This document shows, one piece after another, positions 51,069 to 58,853 of a stretch of DNA of 64,000 nt. The stretch covers positions 14,561-78,560 of the forward strand of contig NZ_DATBKY010000316.1 of assembly GCF_036555685.1 (NCBI RefSeq). Reading direction: 5' to 3'. The notes beneath the pieces are model-generated. The model saw only the letters and a program-made list of their open reading frames with translations, did not search any database and was not told the origin of the DNA. Each line of letters opens with the position of its first letter. Position 1 is the stretch's first letter. Source of the stretch: Actinophytocola sp036555685 (lineage in GTDB: Bacteria > Actinomycetota > Actinomycetes > Mycobacteriales > Pseudonocardiaceae). Made by a program: the position numbers and the translations under genes.

Positions 51069-52162
51069 ATCGCCATGTCCTCGAAGCCCTCCTCGCCCGA
51101 CGGGAAGGCCATGGGCTCGGTGCCGACGTGCTCGAAGCCCGCCTGCTCGGCCCCGTAGCGGGATGCCTTGTTGCTCACCGCCGTGGTCAGGCTCAGGCGG
51201 CGTTTGCCGAGGCCACCGTCGGCGACCGGGCGGAACGCCCACTCCGTCACGATGCGCAGCGCCTCCCGCAGCACGCCCCGGCCCCGCGACTCCGGATGGA
51301 CCGAGTAACCGAACTTCGCCTCCGAGTCGTCCAGGCCGTCGAGGTCGAACAGCTGGATGTGGCCCGCCAGCACGTCCGACCCCACCTCGGTGATGCACCA
51401 GGCGAACCGCTCGCCGGACGCCTGCGCCAGCAGGATGCGCTCGACCATCTTCGCGCCGTCCGTGATCGCCAGGAGCGAGCGCACCCGCCCGCCGAAGTGG
51501 CGGCCACGCGGATCACGCATCACCTCGGCGAACCGGTTCGCGTCGGACACGCGGACCGGACGCAGGCGCAGCCGCGACGACTCCAGCACGGGCGCCACGT
51601 TCCACCGGTGCTTCGGCGAGCGGTCGTCGCCGGCCCGCAGCGAGCCGAACCACGCGTCGAACCGCTCACCGCGCCGCTCGGCGAACTTCGCGATCGTGCC
51701 GTCGAACGAGAAGCCGTTCGCCCACGCCACCCGCCGCGACGCCCAGTTGCCCACGTGCGCGAACCACACGACGACCTCGAACCGGGAGAAGCCCCAGTCC
51801 AGCAGCAGCTTGACCGCCCGGCTGCACAACCCGCGGCCGCGCGCGGCCGGGTGCATGCCGAAGGCGAGCTCCGCGACGCCGGCCTCCTCGTATGCCCGCA
51901 GGCTGACCGAGCCGGCGAACGGGATCTCCGGGGTCTCCAGTGCGAACCCGAACTCGCGCGCCGAGCGCCAGCCGTCCGCGATCACCCCGAGGTAGCCGAC
52001 GGCGTCCTCCCGCGAGTACGGCACCGGCACGCGGGTCCACTCCACCGACTCGGGGTCCACGCTCTGCTCGACCATCGCGTCCACATCGGACTCGCGGTGT
52101 GCGCGCAGCGTGAGCACGCCGTCCGTGAGCGTGGGGACGTCATCGGGAAAGGTGCCGGTCAT
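51014..52162 (-). CDS. Tandem GNAT acetyltransferase (RimJ/RimL type)
   Basis: A 382-residue protein with two GNAT domains of the RimJ type. The N-terminal one has ELAFGMHPAARGRGLCSRAVKLLLDWGF and SRRVAWANGFSFDG; the C-terminal one has AKFGYSVHPESRGRGVLREALRIVTEWAF and SNKASRYGAEQAGFEHVG. The R-G-R-G acetyl-CoA loops are intact in both, suggesting two active sites. ATG 52162 is given as start; TTG or ATG codons up to 52198 are possible. It is divergent from the ferritin gene and shares its IdeR-box region. Confidence 0.9.
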   Translation of the reverse strand: MTGTFPDDVPTLTDGVLTLRAHRESDVDAMVEQSVDPESVEWTRVPVPYSREDAVGYLGVIADGWRSAREFGFALETPEIPFAGSVSLRAYEEAGVAELAFGMHPAARGRGLCSRAVKLLLDWGFSRFEVVVWFAHVGNWASRRVAWANGFSFDGTIAKFAERRGERFDAWFGSLRAGDDRSPKHRWNVAPVLESSRLRLRPVRVSDANRFAEVMRDPRGRHFGGRVRSLLAITDGAKMVERILLAQASGERFAWCITEVGSDVLAGHIQLFDLDGLDDSEAKFGYSVHPESRGRGVLREALRIVTEWAFRPVADGGLGKRRLSLTTAVSNKASRYGAEQAGFEHVGTEPMAFPSGEEGFEDMAIYARLNPNWTTEWTKPSG

Positions 52163-52211
52163 CGGCCCATCGTCGACGGACGGGCACCGGGCACGCAACG
52201 CGGTTTCGAGG

Positions 52212-52228
52212 AAAGGCTTGCCTGAATT
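52212..52228. promoter_or_regulatory. IdeR box 1 upstream of ferritin
   Basis: AAAGGCTTGCCTGAATT contains the AGGCTTGCCT core of DtxR/IdeR sites. It is 25 bp centre to centre from box 2. Confidence 0.75.
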
Positions 52229-52236
52229 GCGGTTCG

Positions 52237-52253
52237 ATAGGCTTGCCTAAAAT
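52237..52253. promoter_or_regulatory. IdeR box 2 upstream of ferritin
   Basis: ATAGGCTTGCCTAAAAT has the same core with better flanks. Two tandem boxes upstream of a ferritin gene match the arrangement by which IdeR activates bfrB in mycobacteria. Confidence 0.82.
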
Positions 52254-52286
52254 GCGCGAGACGGTGCCGCTCCGTATTATCGACGA

Positions 52287-52832
52287 ATGGCGAAGACAGG
52301 CAACCATTCGAAGTTCCACTCGATGCTGCAGGAGCAGGTGCGGCGCGAGTTCACCGCGTCGCAGCAGTACGTTGCCCTGGCTGTCTGGTTCGACGGCCAG
52401 GATCTGCCGCAGCTCGCGAAGCACTTCTACCGGCAGTCGCTCGAAGAGCGGAACCACGCGATGATGATCGTGCAATACCTGCTCGACAATGACATCGCGG
52501 TGACGATTCCCGGAATCGACAATGTGAAGAACGATTTCTCCGAGGCCGCGGACCTCGTTTCCCTTGCGCTGCAGCAGGAGAAGAACGTCACCGAGGAGAT
52601 CATCAACCTGGCCAAGGTCGCCCGCGACGAGGACGACTACAAGGGCGAGCAGTTCATGCAGTGGTTCCTCAAGGAACAGGTCGAGGAGGTGGCGCAGATG
52701 ACCACGTTGCTGAACGTGGTTCGACGAGCCGGCGGCAACCTCTTCGACGTCGAGAACTACCTCGCCCGCGAGACGGTCGGCGAGACCGGCGGCGACCCGC
52801 TCGCGCCGCGCGCGGCCGGCGGCGGGATCTAG
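52287..52832 (+). CDS. bfrB: Ferritin (BfrB-like iron storage protein)
   Basis: A 181-residue non-haem ferritin forming 24-subunit iron-storage shells. The ferroxidase ligands appear in EQVRREFTASQQYVALAVWF, QSLEERNHAMMIVQYLLDND (ExxH), LALQQEKNVTEEI and FMQWFLKEQVEEVAQM. Tandem IdeR boxes 34-75 bases upstream predict activation when iron is plentiful. The C-terminal tail after residue 160 is Gly/Ala/Pro-rich. A hairpin terminator follows 12 bases after the stop. Confidence 0.95.
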   Translation: MAKTGNHSKFHSMLQEQVRREFTASQQYVALAVWFDGQDLPQLAKHFYRQSLEERNHAMMIVQYLLDNDIAVTIPGIDNVKNDFSEAADLVSLALQQEKNVTEEIINLAKVARDEDDYKGEQFMQWFLKEQVEEVAQMTTLLNVVRRAGGNLFDVENYLARETVGETGGDPLAPRAAGGGI

Positions 52833-52844
52833 CCGGCGCGACCG

Positions 52845-52867
52845 CCCCCGGCCGGACGGGCCGGGGG
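52845..52867. terminator. GC-rich hairpin terminator
   Basis: CCCCCGGCC at 52845-52853 pairs perfectly with GGCCGGGGG at 52859-52867 around a 5-base loop, between the convergent ferritin and DUF952 genes. Confidence 0.85.
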
Positions 52868-52935
52868 CCGGTCAGCCGCCGCACGGCGCGGCCGAGTGCT
52901 GCAGCGCGATGCCGACGAGCTGGTCCAGGTTGCCT

Positions 52936-53280
52936 TCAGCGGGCCGCGAGTTGTGCCGGCAGTGCGAACCGGCCGTCGGCCGACGGCGGGAAGTCGTGGA
53001 CCGCGACGACGGCCGCCGCCGGGATCGGGCCGTAGACGTGCGGGAACCAGGCACCGTTCGGGTCCGGCGGGGCGCCCGGCTCCCAGCGCAGCGGCACGTC
53101 GAGGCGGGCCGGGTCGACCTCCAGCAGGACCAGGTCCGTGCGGCCGGCGAACAGGCGGTTGGCCGGCAGGTGCACGGTGCCGGGGTCCGAGCAGTGGATG
53201 AAGCCCTCGGTGTCGAGCGAGTCCGCCCGCACGGGTTCGCCGGGGCGCCAGGCGTCGCGGGTGGTGATGTGCAGGATCAC
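52936..53280 (-). CDS. DUF952-family protein
   Basis: A 114-residue protein of DUF952: MILHITTRDAW at the start, then DSLDTEGFIHCSDPGTVHLPANRLFAGRTDLVLLEVDP and WFPHVYGPIPAAAVVAVHDFPP. The FIHCS segment resembles 2-oxoglutarate-independent ADP-ribosyl-like folds, but no function is established. It starts six bases after the DUF5926 gene, the last of a four-gene operon. Confidence 0.88.
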   Translation of the reverse strand: MILHITTRDAWRPGEPVRADSLDTEGFIHCSDPGTVHLPANRLFAGRTDLVLLEVDPARLDVPLRWEPGAPPDPNGAWFPHVYGPIPAAAVVAVHDFPPSADGRFALPAQLAAR

Positions 53281-53286
53281 GTCGGG

Positions 53287-54231
53287 TCAGCGGATCGTTA
53301 CCTGCCGGCCGACGAGGCCGTCGCGGGCGCGGCGCTCGTCGCCGGTCAGCGGCTTGCCGGCCAGGGAGCCGAGCGCCTCGGTCAGCCGGTCCCCGAGCTC
53401 CTCGGCCGGCTTGGTCCACTCGCGGGCGTGCTGCTCGCGGTCGAGGTCCCAGACGGGGACGAGCATGCCGTGGGCGCGGAAGCAGCCGGCGTAGCGGGAG
53501 CCCTCGCCGAGGCCGAGCTCGCCGCGGGCGGCCAGCCGGGCCATCGCGAGGAGCAGGTCTTCCTCCGGCTCGGGGCGGACCCAGCGCAGGTGGCAGCGGT
53601 CGCCGGCCTCGACCCAGTACGCGGCCGCACCGATGCGCTCGGTCGGCATGATCGCCGCGTTCGCGCGCTCGAGGGACAGCGCGACCTCGCCGGTCGGCTC
53701 CTCGCCCTCGGGCATCCACCAGGAGAAGTCGCTGTGCACGGTCGGCTCGATGACCTGGTCGACGTCGACCAGGTCCTGGAAGCGCTCGCGGTCCGGCGAC
53801 TCGTCGGTCTCGGGCCCGACCACCGGCAGCACGGCGCCCGCGTCGGCCTCGAGCGCCCAGCGCAGCGCGCGGGCCATGTCGCGGCTGACGTCGCTGGAGC
53901 GGGTCTGCACCTGGAGGCCGAGCAGGGCCGTGCCGTCGGCGCGGACGAGCGCCGCGGCGGCCATCGGCAGCACGGTGGCCAGCGTGACCTCGCGCTCGGC
54001 CGGCTTGGCGAGCTGCAGCGGCGCGGTGGCCGACGGGACGAACTCGCGGAGCGCGATCAGCTCGCACTCGCCGGTGAGGCCCTCGAGCGGCCGCGCGACG
54101 GGGACCTCGACGGGACCGCCGGAGCTGCCGTGGCAGGCCTTGTAGCGCTTGCCGGAGCCGCAGGGGCAGGGCTGGCGCGGGTTGATGCCTTCGCTCTCGG
54201 TCTTGCGCTTCACGGCGGATCGCTTGGCCAT
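53287..54231 (-). CDS. DUF5926 protein with SEC-C zinc motif
   Basis: A 314-residue actinobacterial protein. Near residue 20 is a SEC-C motif, PCPCGSGKRYKACHG, which binds zinc through C-x-C and C-H. The following 270 residues are the DUF5926 region, with LRWALEADAGAVLPVVGP, DFSWWMPEGEE and RYAGCFRAHGMLVPVWDLD. A lysine- and arginine-rich start (MAKRSAVKRKTE) suggests nucleic-acid or ribosome contact. Role unknown. It lies 30 bp downstream of the phosphotransferase gene. Confidence 0.85.
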   Translation of the reverse strand: MAKRSAVKRKTESEGINPRQPCPCGSGKRYKACHGSSGGPVEVPVARPLEGLTGECELIALREFVPSATAPLQLAKPAEREVTLATVLPMAAAALVRADGTALLGLQVQTRSSDVSRDMARALRWALEADAGAVLPVVGPETDESPDRERFQDLVDVDQVIEPTVHSDFSWWMPEGEEPTGEVALSLERANAAIMPTERIGAAAYWVEAGDRCHLRWVRPEPEEDLLLAMARLAARGELGLGEGSRYAGCFRAHGMLVPVWDLDREQHAREWTKPAEELGDRLTEALGSLAGKPLTGDERRARDGLVGRQVTIR

Positions 54232-54261
54232 GGCGAGGACGCTACCGAACGCGCACGTGAG

Positions 54262-55182
54262 CTATGCGGGGAGCCGGGGCAGCAGCAGGCGGGCCACGTC
54301 CAGCGCCCGGCTCGCCGGCGACGGGTCGCCCGGCGACCAGTCCTGCGCGGTCCACACGTCGGAGAGCACCGCCTTGACGAATCCCCACGCCACGACCCGC
54401 TCGGCGGGCATGGCCAGCTCGTCGGCGAGCTGCTCGACGCGGGCGGGGACCAGCGCGGTGAGCGCGGGATCGCGGTCGTGCGGGTCGGGGTTGAACAGCA
54501 GGGAACCGGTCTCGTAGCCGGGGTCGCCGACGAGGCCGTGCGGGTCGATCGCCAGCCACGGCTCGCGGGTGGCGCTCAGGATGTTGTCGTGGTGCAGGTC
54601 GCCGTGCAGCACGACGCGGCCCGGGGCCGAGGCGCACAGCTCGCGCATCAGGCCGGCCGCGCGAGCCACGAGGTCGCCGGGCAGCGGCCCGCCGTCACCG
54701 TGCTCGGTCAGGTACTCGTCGAACGCGTGGACCTGGTCGAGCAGGTCCGGCAGTGCGGGATCCGGCGTCGCGGTGGCGAGCCGGCGCATGACCGCGACCG
54801 CGATCGACGTCGCCCCGGTGTCACGCGCCGGGACGAGGTCACGCAGGCGATCGCCCGGCTCGGCACGTTCGAGCAGCAGCGCGCCGCGGTCGAGGTCCGC
54901 GCGCAGTATTCCGACGGCACCGTGGCCGGCGAACGCCCGCAGCGCGGGCACCTCGTCGCGCAGCGAGTCGCCCGTCGGCACGCCCAGCTTGAGCACGGCG
55001 TGCGTGCCGTCGTCCTGCCGGGCGGCGACCACGTAGTGGTAGGACAGGTCGAAGGGCGCGCCGATCGTCAGGTGCCAGTCGCGCGCGACCTCGGCGAGGA
55101 CGCGCGGGAGGTCGTCGAGCCAGCGGGCGCCGGCCTCGCCCCACGCGCCGAGGACGTTGCGGCGGAGCGCGCCGGTGATCAC
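54262..55182 (-). CDS. Aminoglycoside/streptomycin 6-kinase-type phosphotransferase
   Basis: A 306-residue APH-family kinase. The nucleotide lobe has YVVAARQDDGTHAVLKLG (Lys) and the catalytic loop is VVLHGDLHHDNILSA, followed by the metal site LAIDPHGLVGDPGYE. These features match streptomycin 6-kinases. It could inactivate an aminoglycoside or phosphorylate a metabolite; resistance cannot be inferred from sequence alone. The GTG start at 55182 overlaps the GDPD stop as GTGA. Confidence 0.88.
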   Translation of the reverse strand: MITGALRRNVLGAWGEAGARWLDDLPRVLAEVARDWHLTIGAPFDLSYHYVVAARQDDGTHAVLKLGVPTGDSLRDEVPALRAFAGHGAVGILRADLDRGALLLERAEPGDRLRDLVPARDTGATSIAVAVMRRLATATPDPALPDLLDQVHAFDEYLTEHGDGGPLPGDLVARAAGLMRELCASAPGRVVLHGDLHHDNILSATREPWLAIDPHGLVGDPGYETGSLLFNPDPHDRDPALTALVPARVEQLADELAMPAERVVAWGFVKAVLSDVWTAQDWSPGDPSPASRALDVARLLLPRLPA

Positions 55183-55988
55183 GAGCTCAGCTGGGCACGG
55201 GTGGCGGCCGGGGAGTTCGTGGCCAGGTAGCGGACGCCCAGGCGGTGGCACAGCTCGATGTCCTCGCGGGCGTCGACGGTCCAGACGTACGTGTCGTGGC
55301 CGAAGGCGGCCGCGCGGGCGACGTAGTCGGGGTCCGCGCGCAGGATGCGGATGCCCGGGCCGGTCATGTCCGCCGAGCGGGGCAGCGTGCCGTCCCAGCG
55401 CAGGGCGGACAGGCTGCTGTGCAGCAGGACCGTCGGCAGCGTCGCCGAGTGCTGGCGGAACCTCCGGACGGCCATCGACGAGAAGGACATCATCACGATC
55501 TGAGACTCCTCTTTGGACACCGGGTTCGCCAGGCCGTAGCGGCTGAGCAGGGCGATCAACTTCATCTCGACGAGGCCGCCGTACCGGACCGGGTGCTTGG
55601 TCTCCACGAACAGCTTCGTCTTCGGCGATTCGACGACCAGGTCCAGCAGGGACTCCAGCGTCAGCACGCCCTTCTGCCCGCGCTCCGGTTCGCGTTCGAG
55701 TACGAGGTCGTCGGCGCTGTCCGGCCACTCCGGATGCCAGCTCGTGTAGTCCAGTTCGGACATTCGGTCGAGCGTGAGCGTGCTGACGACGCCGCGGCCG
55801 GACGAGGTGCGGTTGACCGTGCGGTCGTGGACGCAGACGAGGTGCCCGTCGCGGGTCAGGCGCACGTCGCATTCGAGGCCGTCGGCGCCCTGCTCGATGG
55901 CGAGGGCGTAGGCGGCGACCGTGTGTTCCGCCCGGTGTGCGGAGGCTCCCCGATGCGCCACGACTGCGGGCTGCACGGCGCGGATCAT
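55179..55988 (-). CDS. Glycerophosphodiester phosphodiesterase
   Basis: A 269-residue TIM-barrel enzyme hydrolysing glycerophosphodiesters to glycerol 3-phosphate and an alcohol. VVAHRGASAHRAEHTVAAYALAIEQGADGLECDVRLTRDGHLVCVHDRTVNRTSSG holds the catalytic His pair and the metal ligands (ECD, and HD). The C-terminal half contains YVWTVDAREDIELCHRLGVRYLATNSPA. No signal peptide is visible. It heads the operon GDPD-APH-DUF5926-DUF952 and is divergent from the P450 gene. Confidence 0.93.
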   Translation of the reverse strand: MIRAVQPAVVAHRGASAHRAEHTVAAYALAIEQGADGLECDVRLTRDGHLVCVHDRTVNRTSSGRGVVSTLTLDRMSELDYTSWHPEWPDSADDLVLEREPERGQKGVLTLESLLDLVVESPKTKLFVETKHPVRYGGLVEMKLIALLSRYGLANPVSKEESQIVMMSFSSMAVRRFRQHSATLPTVLLHSSLSALRWDGTLPRSADMTGPGIRILRADPDYVARAAAFGHDTYVWTVDAREDIELCHRLGVRYLATNSPAATRAQLSS

Positions 55989-56013
55989 CGCACACAGGGG
56001 CTACCGTCGCCTC

Positions 56014-57195
56014 GTGTTTCACACGAAGGATCCGGCTTTCCTCGCCGACCCGTACCCGGCCTTCGCCGCGCTGCGGTCGCGGGGCGAGGTGCACTGGCAT
56101 CCCGAACTCGGGCTCGCGGTCGCGGTGTCGCACGGCGCGTGCTCGGCGGTGCTGCGCGACCGGTCGGCCGGGCGCTTGTGGAAGGACAAGGAGCCGGTCG
56201 GGGAGCTCGCCGCGTTCAACCTGCTGCACCGGAACTCGCTGCTGGAGAACGAGCCGCCGCGGCACACGCGGCTGCGGCGGCTGATCTCGACGGCGTTCGC
56301 CCGCGGCCACACCGCCCGGCTCTCGCCGTGGGTCTCCGCCCTTGCCGGGTCGCTGGCCTCGTCGCTGGCCTCGGCGATCGCGTCGGACGGTTCCGCGGAC
56401 CTGCTCACGCACGTGGCCGCGCCGCTGCCGGTCGAGGTGATCGCGGAGTTGCTCGGCGTGCCCGAGGCAGACCGCTCGCGGTTGCAGCCGTGGTCGAACG
56501 CGATCGTGAAGATGTACGAGTACGACCTCGCGCCGCCGCTGGCCGCGCGTGCCGAGGCCGCGGCCGCGGAGTTCGTCGACTACCTGCGGTCGCTTGCCGC
56601 CGCCCGGGCCGCGTCGCCGGGTTCCGACCTGATCAGCGACCTCGTCGCGGTGCGCGACGGCTCGGACCGGCTGTCGGACGACGAGCTGGTCGGGACCGCC
56701 GTGTTGCTGCTGATGGCCGGTCACGAGGCGACCGTGAACGTGATCGGCAACGGGGTGCTCGCGTTGCTGCGCAATCCCGCGGAGTGGGCGCGGCTCGTCG
56801 CCTCGCCCGAGCTCGTGCCGATCGCCGTGGAGGAGCTGATCAGGTACGACGCGCCGCTGCAGCTCTTCGAGCGGACGGCGGTGTCGGCGACGTCCATCGC
56901 CGGCTTCGACCTGGCGCCCGGGGACAAGATCGCCGCGCTGCTCGGCGCGGCCGCTCGGGACCCTCTCGTATTCGATGATCCGGATCGGCTCGACGTGGGG
57001 CGGTCGCCGAACCCGCACATCGGGTTCGGGGCGGGAATCCACTACTGCGTCGGGGCGCCGCTGGCGCGGGTGGAGATCGCGGCGGCCTTGTCGGCGCTGG
57101 TCACGCGGCTGCCCGGGTTGCGGTTGGCAGGTGAGCCGGAGCGGCGCGGGGAGTTCGTGATCCGCGGGCTGCGGACGCTGCCGGTGACTGCTTGA
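56014..57195 (+). CDS. Cytochrome P450
   Basis: A 393-residue haem monooxygenase. The I-helix has LLLMAGHEATVNVIGNG, where His-Glu-Ala-Thr replaces the common acid-Thr spacing of AG(E/D)T; the ExxR pair is in EELIRYD and the haem loop is FGAGIHYCVGAPLARVE with the axial Cys. The GTG start has TACCGT exactly six bases upstream, so the mRNA is probably leaderless. No ferredoxin gene is beside it. Substrate unknown. Confidence 0.94.
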   Translation: MFHTKDPAFLADPYPAFAALRSRGEVHWHPELGLAVAVSHGACSAVLRDRSAGRLWKDKEPVGELAAFNLLHRNSLLENEPPRHTRLRRLISTAFARGHTARLSPWVSALAGSLASSLASAIASDGSADLLTHVAAPLPVEVIAELLGVPEADRSRLQPWSNAIVKMYEYDLAPPLAARAEAAAAEFVDYLRSLAAARAASPGSDLISDLVAVRDGSDRLSDDELVGTAVLLLMAGHEATVNVIGNGVLALLRNPAEWARLVASPELVPIAVEELIRYDAPLQLFERTAVSATSIAGFDLAPGDKIAALLGAAARDPLVFDDPDRLDVGRSPNPHIGFGAGIHYCVGAPLARVEIAAALSALVTRLPGLRLAGEPERRGEFVIRGLRTLPVTA

Positions 57196-57210
57196 TCGAC
57201 GGGGCGCGCC

Positions 57211-57359
57211 GGGGGCCCCCCGGTATCCACGCTACCGGGCAGGAGTGCCGATTCCGGGGCGTTGCTTGGGGGCTGTGGACAACTCGGCCGATTGAACGGT
57301 CCATTCAATCGCGCCGGGGCCCCCCGATTTCCAGTCTAGTTGCGAGGGCTGACGGTTTT
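57211..57359 (+). repeat. Repeated intergenic element, copy B
   Basis: Blocks in order: a CCCCCGGTATCCACGCTACC degenerate arm (from 57215), TGTGGACAAC at 57274-57283, the 23-bp dyad at 57289-57311, GGGGCCCCCCGATTTCCAGT (57316-57335) and CTGACGGTTTT (57349-57359). It fills the convergent gap between the P450 and DUF4328 genes. Confidence 0.8.
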
Positions 57360-57405
57360 GGCTGGTCGCCGGGTTGCTGTGGATGGATTCGGGGGTTGTG
57401 GACAG

Positions 57406-58290
57406 CTAGCGACGAGAGTGAGCCAGGCGGGTCTTGCGTAGCTCGGGGTCGGGGGCGTTCTTCACGCTCATCACGCGGAGCTTGCGCAGGCGCTTCGGGT
57501 CGACCGGGGCCAGCAGCGTCGAGATTCGGCGGACGGTCAGCGCCGTCAGGACCGCCAGCGCAGCCGCGGCCAGGTCCGTCACGCCGGACAGGATCACACC
57601 GTCGGCCTCCGCCTGCACGCCGTTGCGGAAGCGCCAGATGATCGTCACCGCGAAGAGCAGGCCGCTCACCACCCACGCGGTCCACCAGATGAGGGTGGCG
57701 CGGGTCGGGGACGGACGCTGGTCAGCCGGGCGGTGCAGGACCTGGTGTTCGAGCTCCGCCAGGATCACGCCGGCCATGGCCAGGTTCACGCCTGGGACCA
57801 GCAGGTACGTGACCACCTGCCAGTCCTTGCGCTGCGGGATCTGTTCCGCGGCCTCGGCGGCCGCGTGGCGAGCGAGGTTCAGCCACCAGATCGTCACCGC
57901 GCCGCCGATGATCGCGAACGCCAGCGCGAGGACCGCGCCGATCGTCACCACCGCGTCGGACGTCGCCACCACCTGGTCGGACAGTGCGCCCCCGCGGCTT
58001 TGCAGCAGCAGGACGTAGCGCCAGATCTCGCCGGCCGCCGCCATCAGCGACAGGGCCGCCACCGCCCACATCATCGCGGCGGCGTGACCGCCCACCGAGC
58101 GCACCCGCTCGACGGTCACCGGCGCGCCCGTGCCCGAGTACTGGCCCGGGACCGCCGTCGGCCAGCGCCACGCCAGCGCGGGGAAGCCCCAGCGCGGCGG
58201 TTCGGAGTACGCGGGCGGCCCGAGGTACGGCAGCCGGCGACGCGGCCGGCGCTTCGGTCTGTGCGGGCTCGAGGCCACCCACCTGGTCAT
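57406..58290 (-). CDS. DUF4328-domain membrane protein
   Basis: A 294-residue protein with a basic N-terminal 60 residues (RPKRRPRRRLP) and about six membrane helices: two near residues 70-160, further pairs near 165-270. DUF4328 signature-like features are WWLNLARHAAAEAAEQIPQRKDWQVVTYLLVPGVNLAMAGVILAELEHQ. ATG 58290 overlaps the rhodanese stop as ATGA. Function unknown. Copy B of the repeat lies just downstream. Confidence 0.85.
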   Translation of the reverse strand: MTRWVASSPHRPKRRPRRRLPYLGPPAYSEPPRWGFPALAWRWPTAVPGQYSGTGAPVTVERVRSVGGHAAAMMWAVAALSLMAAAGEIWRYVLLLQSRGGALSDQVVATSDAVVTIGAVLALAFAIIGGAVTIWWLNLARHAAAEAAEQIPQRKDWQVVTYLLVPGVNLAMAGVILAELEHQVLHRPADQRPSPTRATLIWWTAWVVSGLLFAVTIIWRFRNGVQAEADGVILSGVTDLAAAALAVLTALTVRRISTLLAPVDPKRLRKLRVMSVKNAPDPELRKTRLAHSRR

Positions 58291-58628
58291 ATGACGGTCG
58301 GCTCGCCCTGGTCGGACGTGAGGGCGCGGCCGGCCGCCTCCCACGACTGCATGCCGCCGTCGATGTTGCGGGCGTCCCAGCCGTTGGCGTTGAGGTACGC
58401 GGTGACCCGCGCGGACCGGCCGCCGCTACGGCAGATGACCAGGACCTCCTGGTCGGCGGGCAGCTCCTCGAGCCGGCCGGCGAGCTCGCTCATCGGAATG
58501 TGCTGGGCCTGCGGCGCGTGGCCGGCGTCCCACTCGTCCTGCTCGCGCACGTCCAGCAGGACGGTCTGCGCCGGCAGCTCGGCCGGAATGTCGGGCACGG
58601 TCACCGAGGGGACCTGCTGTGGCATCAC
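58287..58628 (-). CDS. Rhodanese-like domain protein
   Basis: A single-domain rhodanese of 113 residues: VLLDVREQDEWDAGHAPQAQHIPMSELAGRLEELP and the active-site loop VICRSGGRSARV with catalytic Cys near residue 83. Single-domain rhodaneses move sulfur or act in signalling. GTG 58628 or ATG 58625 is the start; both overlap the DUF397 stop. It is coupled to genes on both sides. Confidence 0.9.
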   Translation of the reverse strand: MMPQQVPSVTVPDIPAELPAQTVLLDVREQDEWDAGHAPQAQHIPMSELAGRLEELPADQEVLVICRSGGRSARVTAYLNANGWDARNIDGGMQSWEAAGRALTSDQGEPTVI

Positions 58629-58843
58629 ACCGACGATGCTGCCACGCCGTCCCGTAGCGCCCCCGTGAGCTGGGCCCAGCCAGCGGCCGGGAAGGCGAGC
58701 GTGCCGGCCGCGGGCTGCTTGGAGTCACGCACGGCGACGGCCGGCCCGGCGAAGGCGACCTCGACGCAGGCGCCGTTGCTGCCGTTCGAACCGCTGCGGC
58801 TGCTCTTGCGCCACGCGAGGTTTGAGAGGTCCACTGTGGACAC
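58625..58843 (-). CDS. DUF397 protein
   Basis: A 72-residue actinobacterial protein with LAWRKSSRSGSNGSNGACVEVAFAGPAVAVRDSKQP and a C-terminal WAQLTGALRDG helix, matching DUF397. DUF397 genes are typically adjacent to HTH/DUF5753 regulators, as here, and are thought to act as partners in developmental or toxin-like regulatory pairs. It begins 10 bp after the regulator. Confidence 0.92.
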   Translation of the reverse strand: MSTVDLSNLAWRKSSRSGSNGSNGACVEVAFAGPAVAVRDSKQPAAGTLAFPAAGWAQLTGALRDGVAASSV

Positions 58844-58853
58844 TTTGACCGCC

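Noticed and set aside
54262..55182. Aminoglycoside-resistance determinant
   Set aside because: The APH fold is clear, but it is coupled to a GDPD gene in a housekeeping-like operon; the substrate cannot be inferred.
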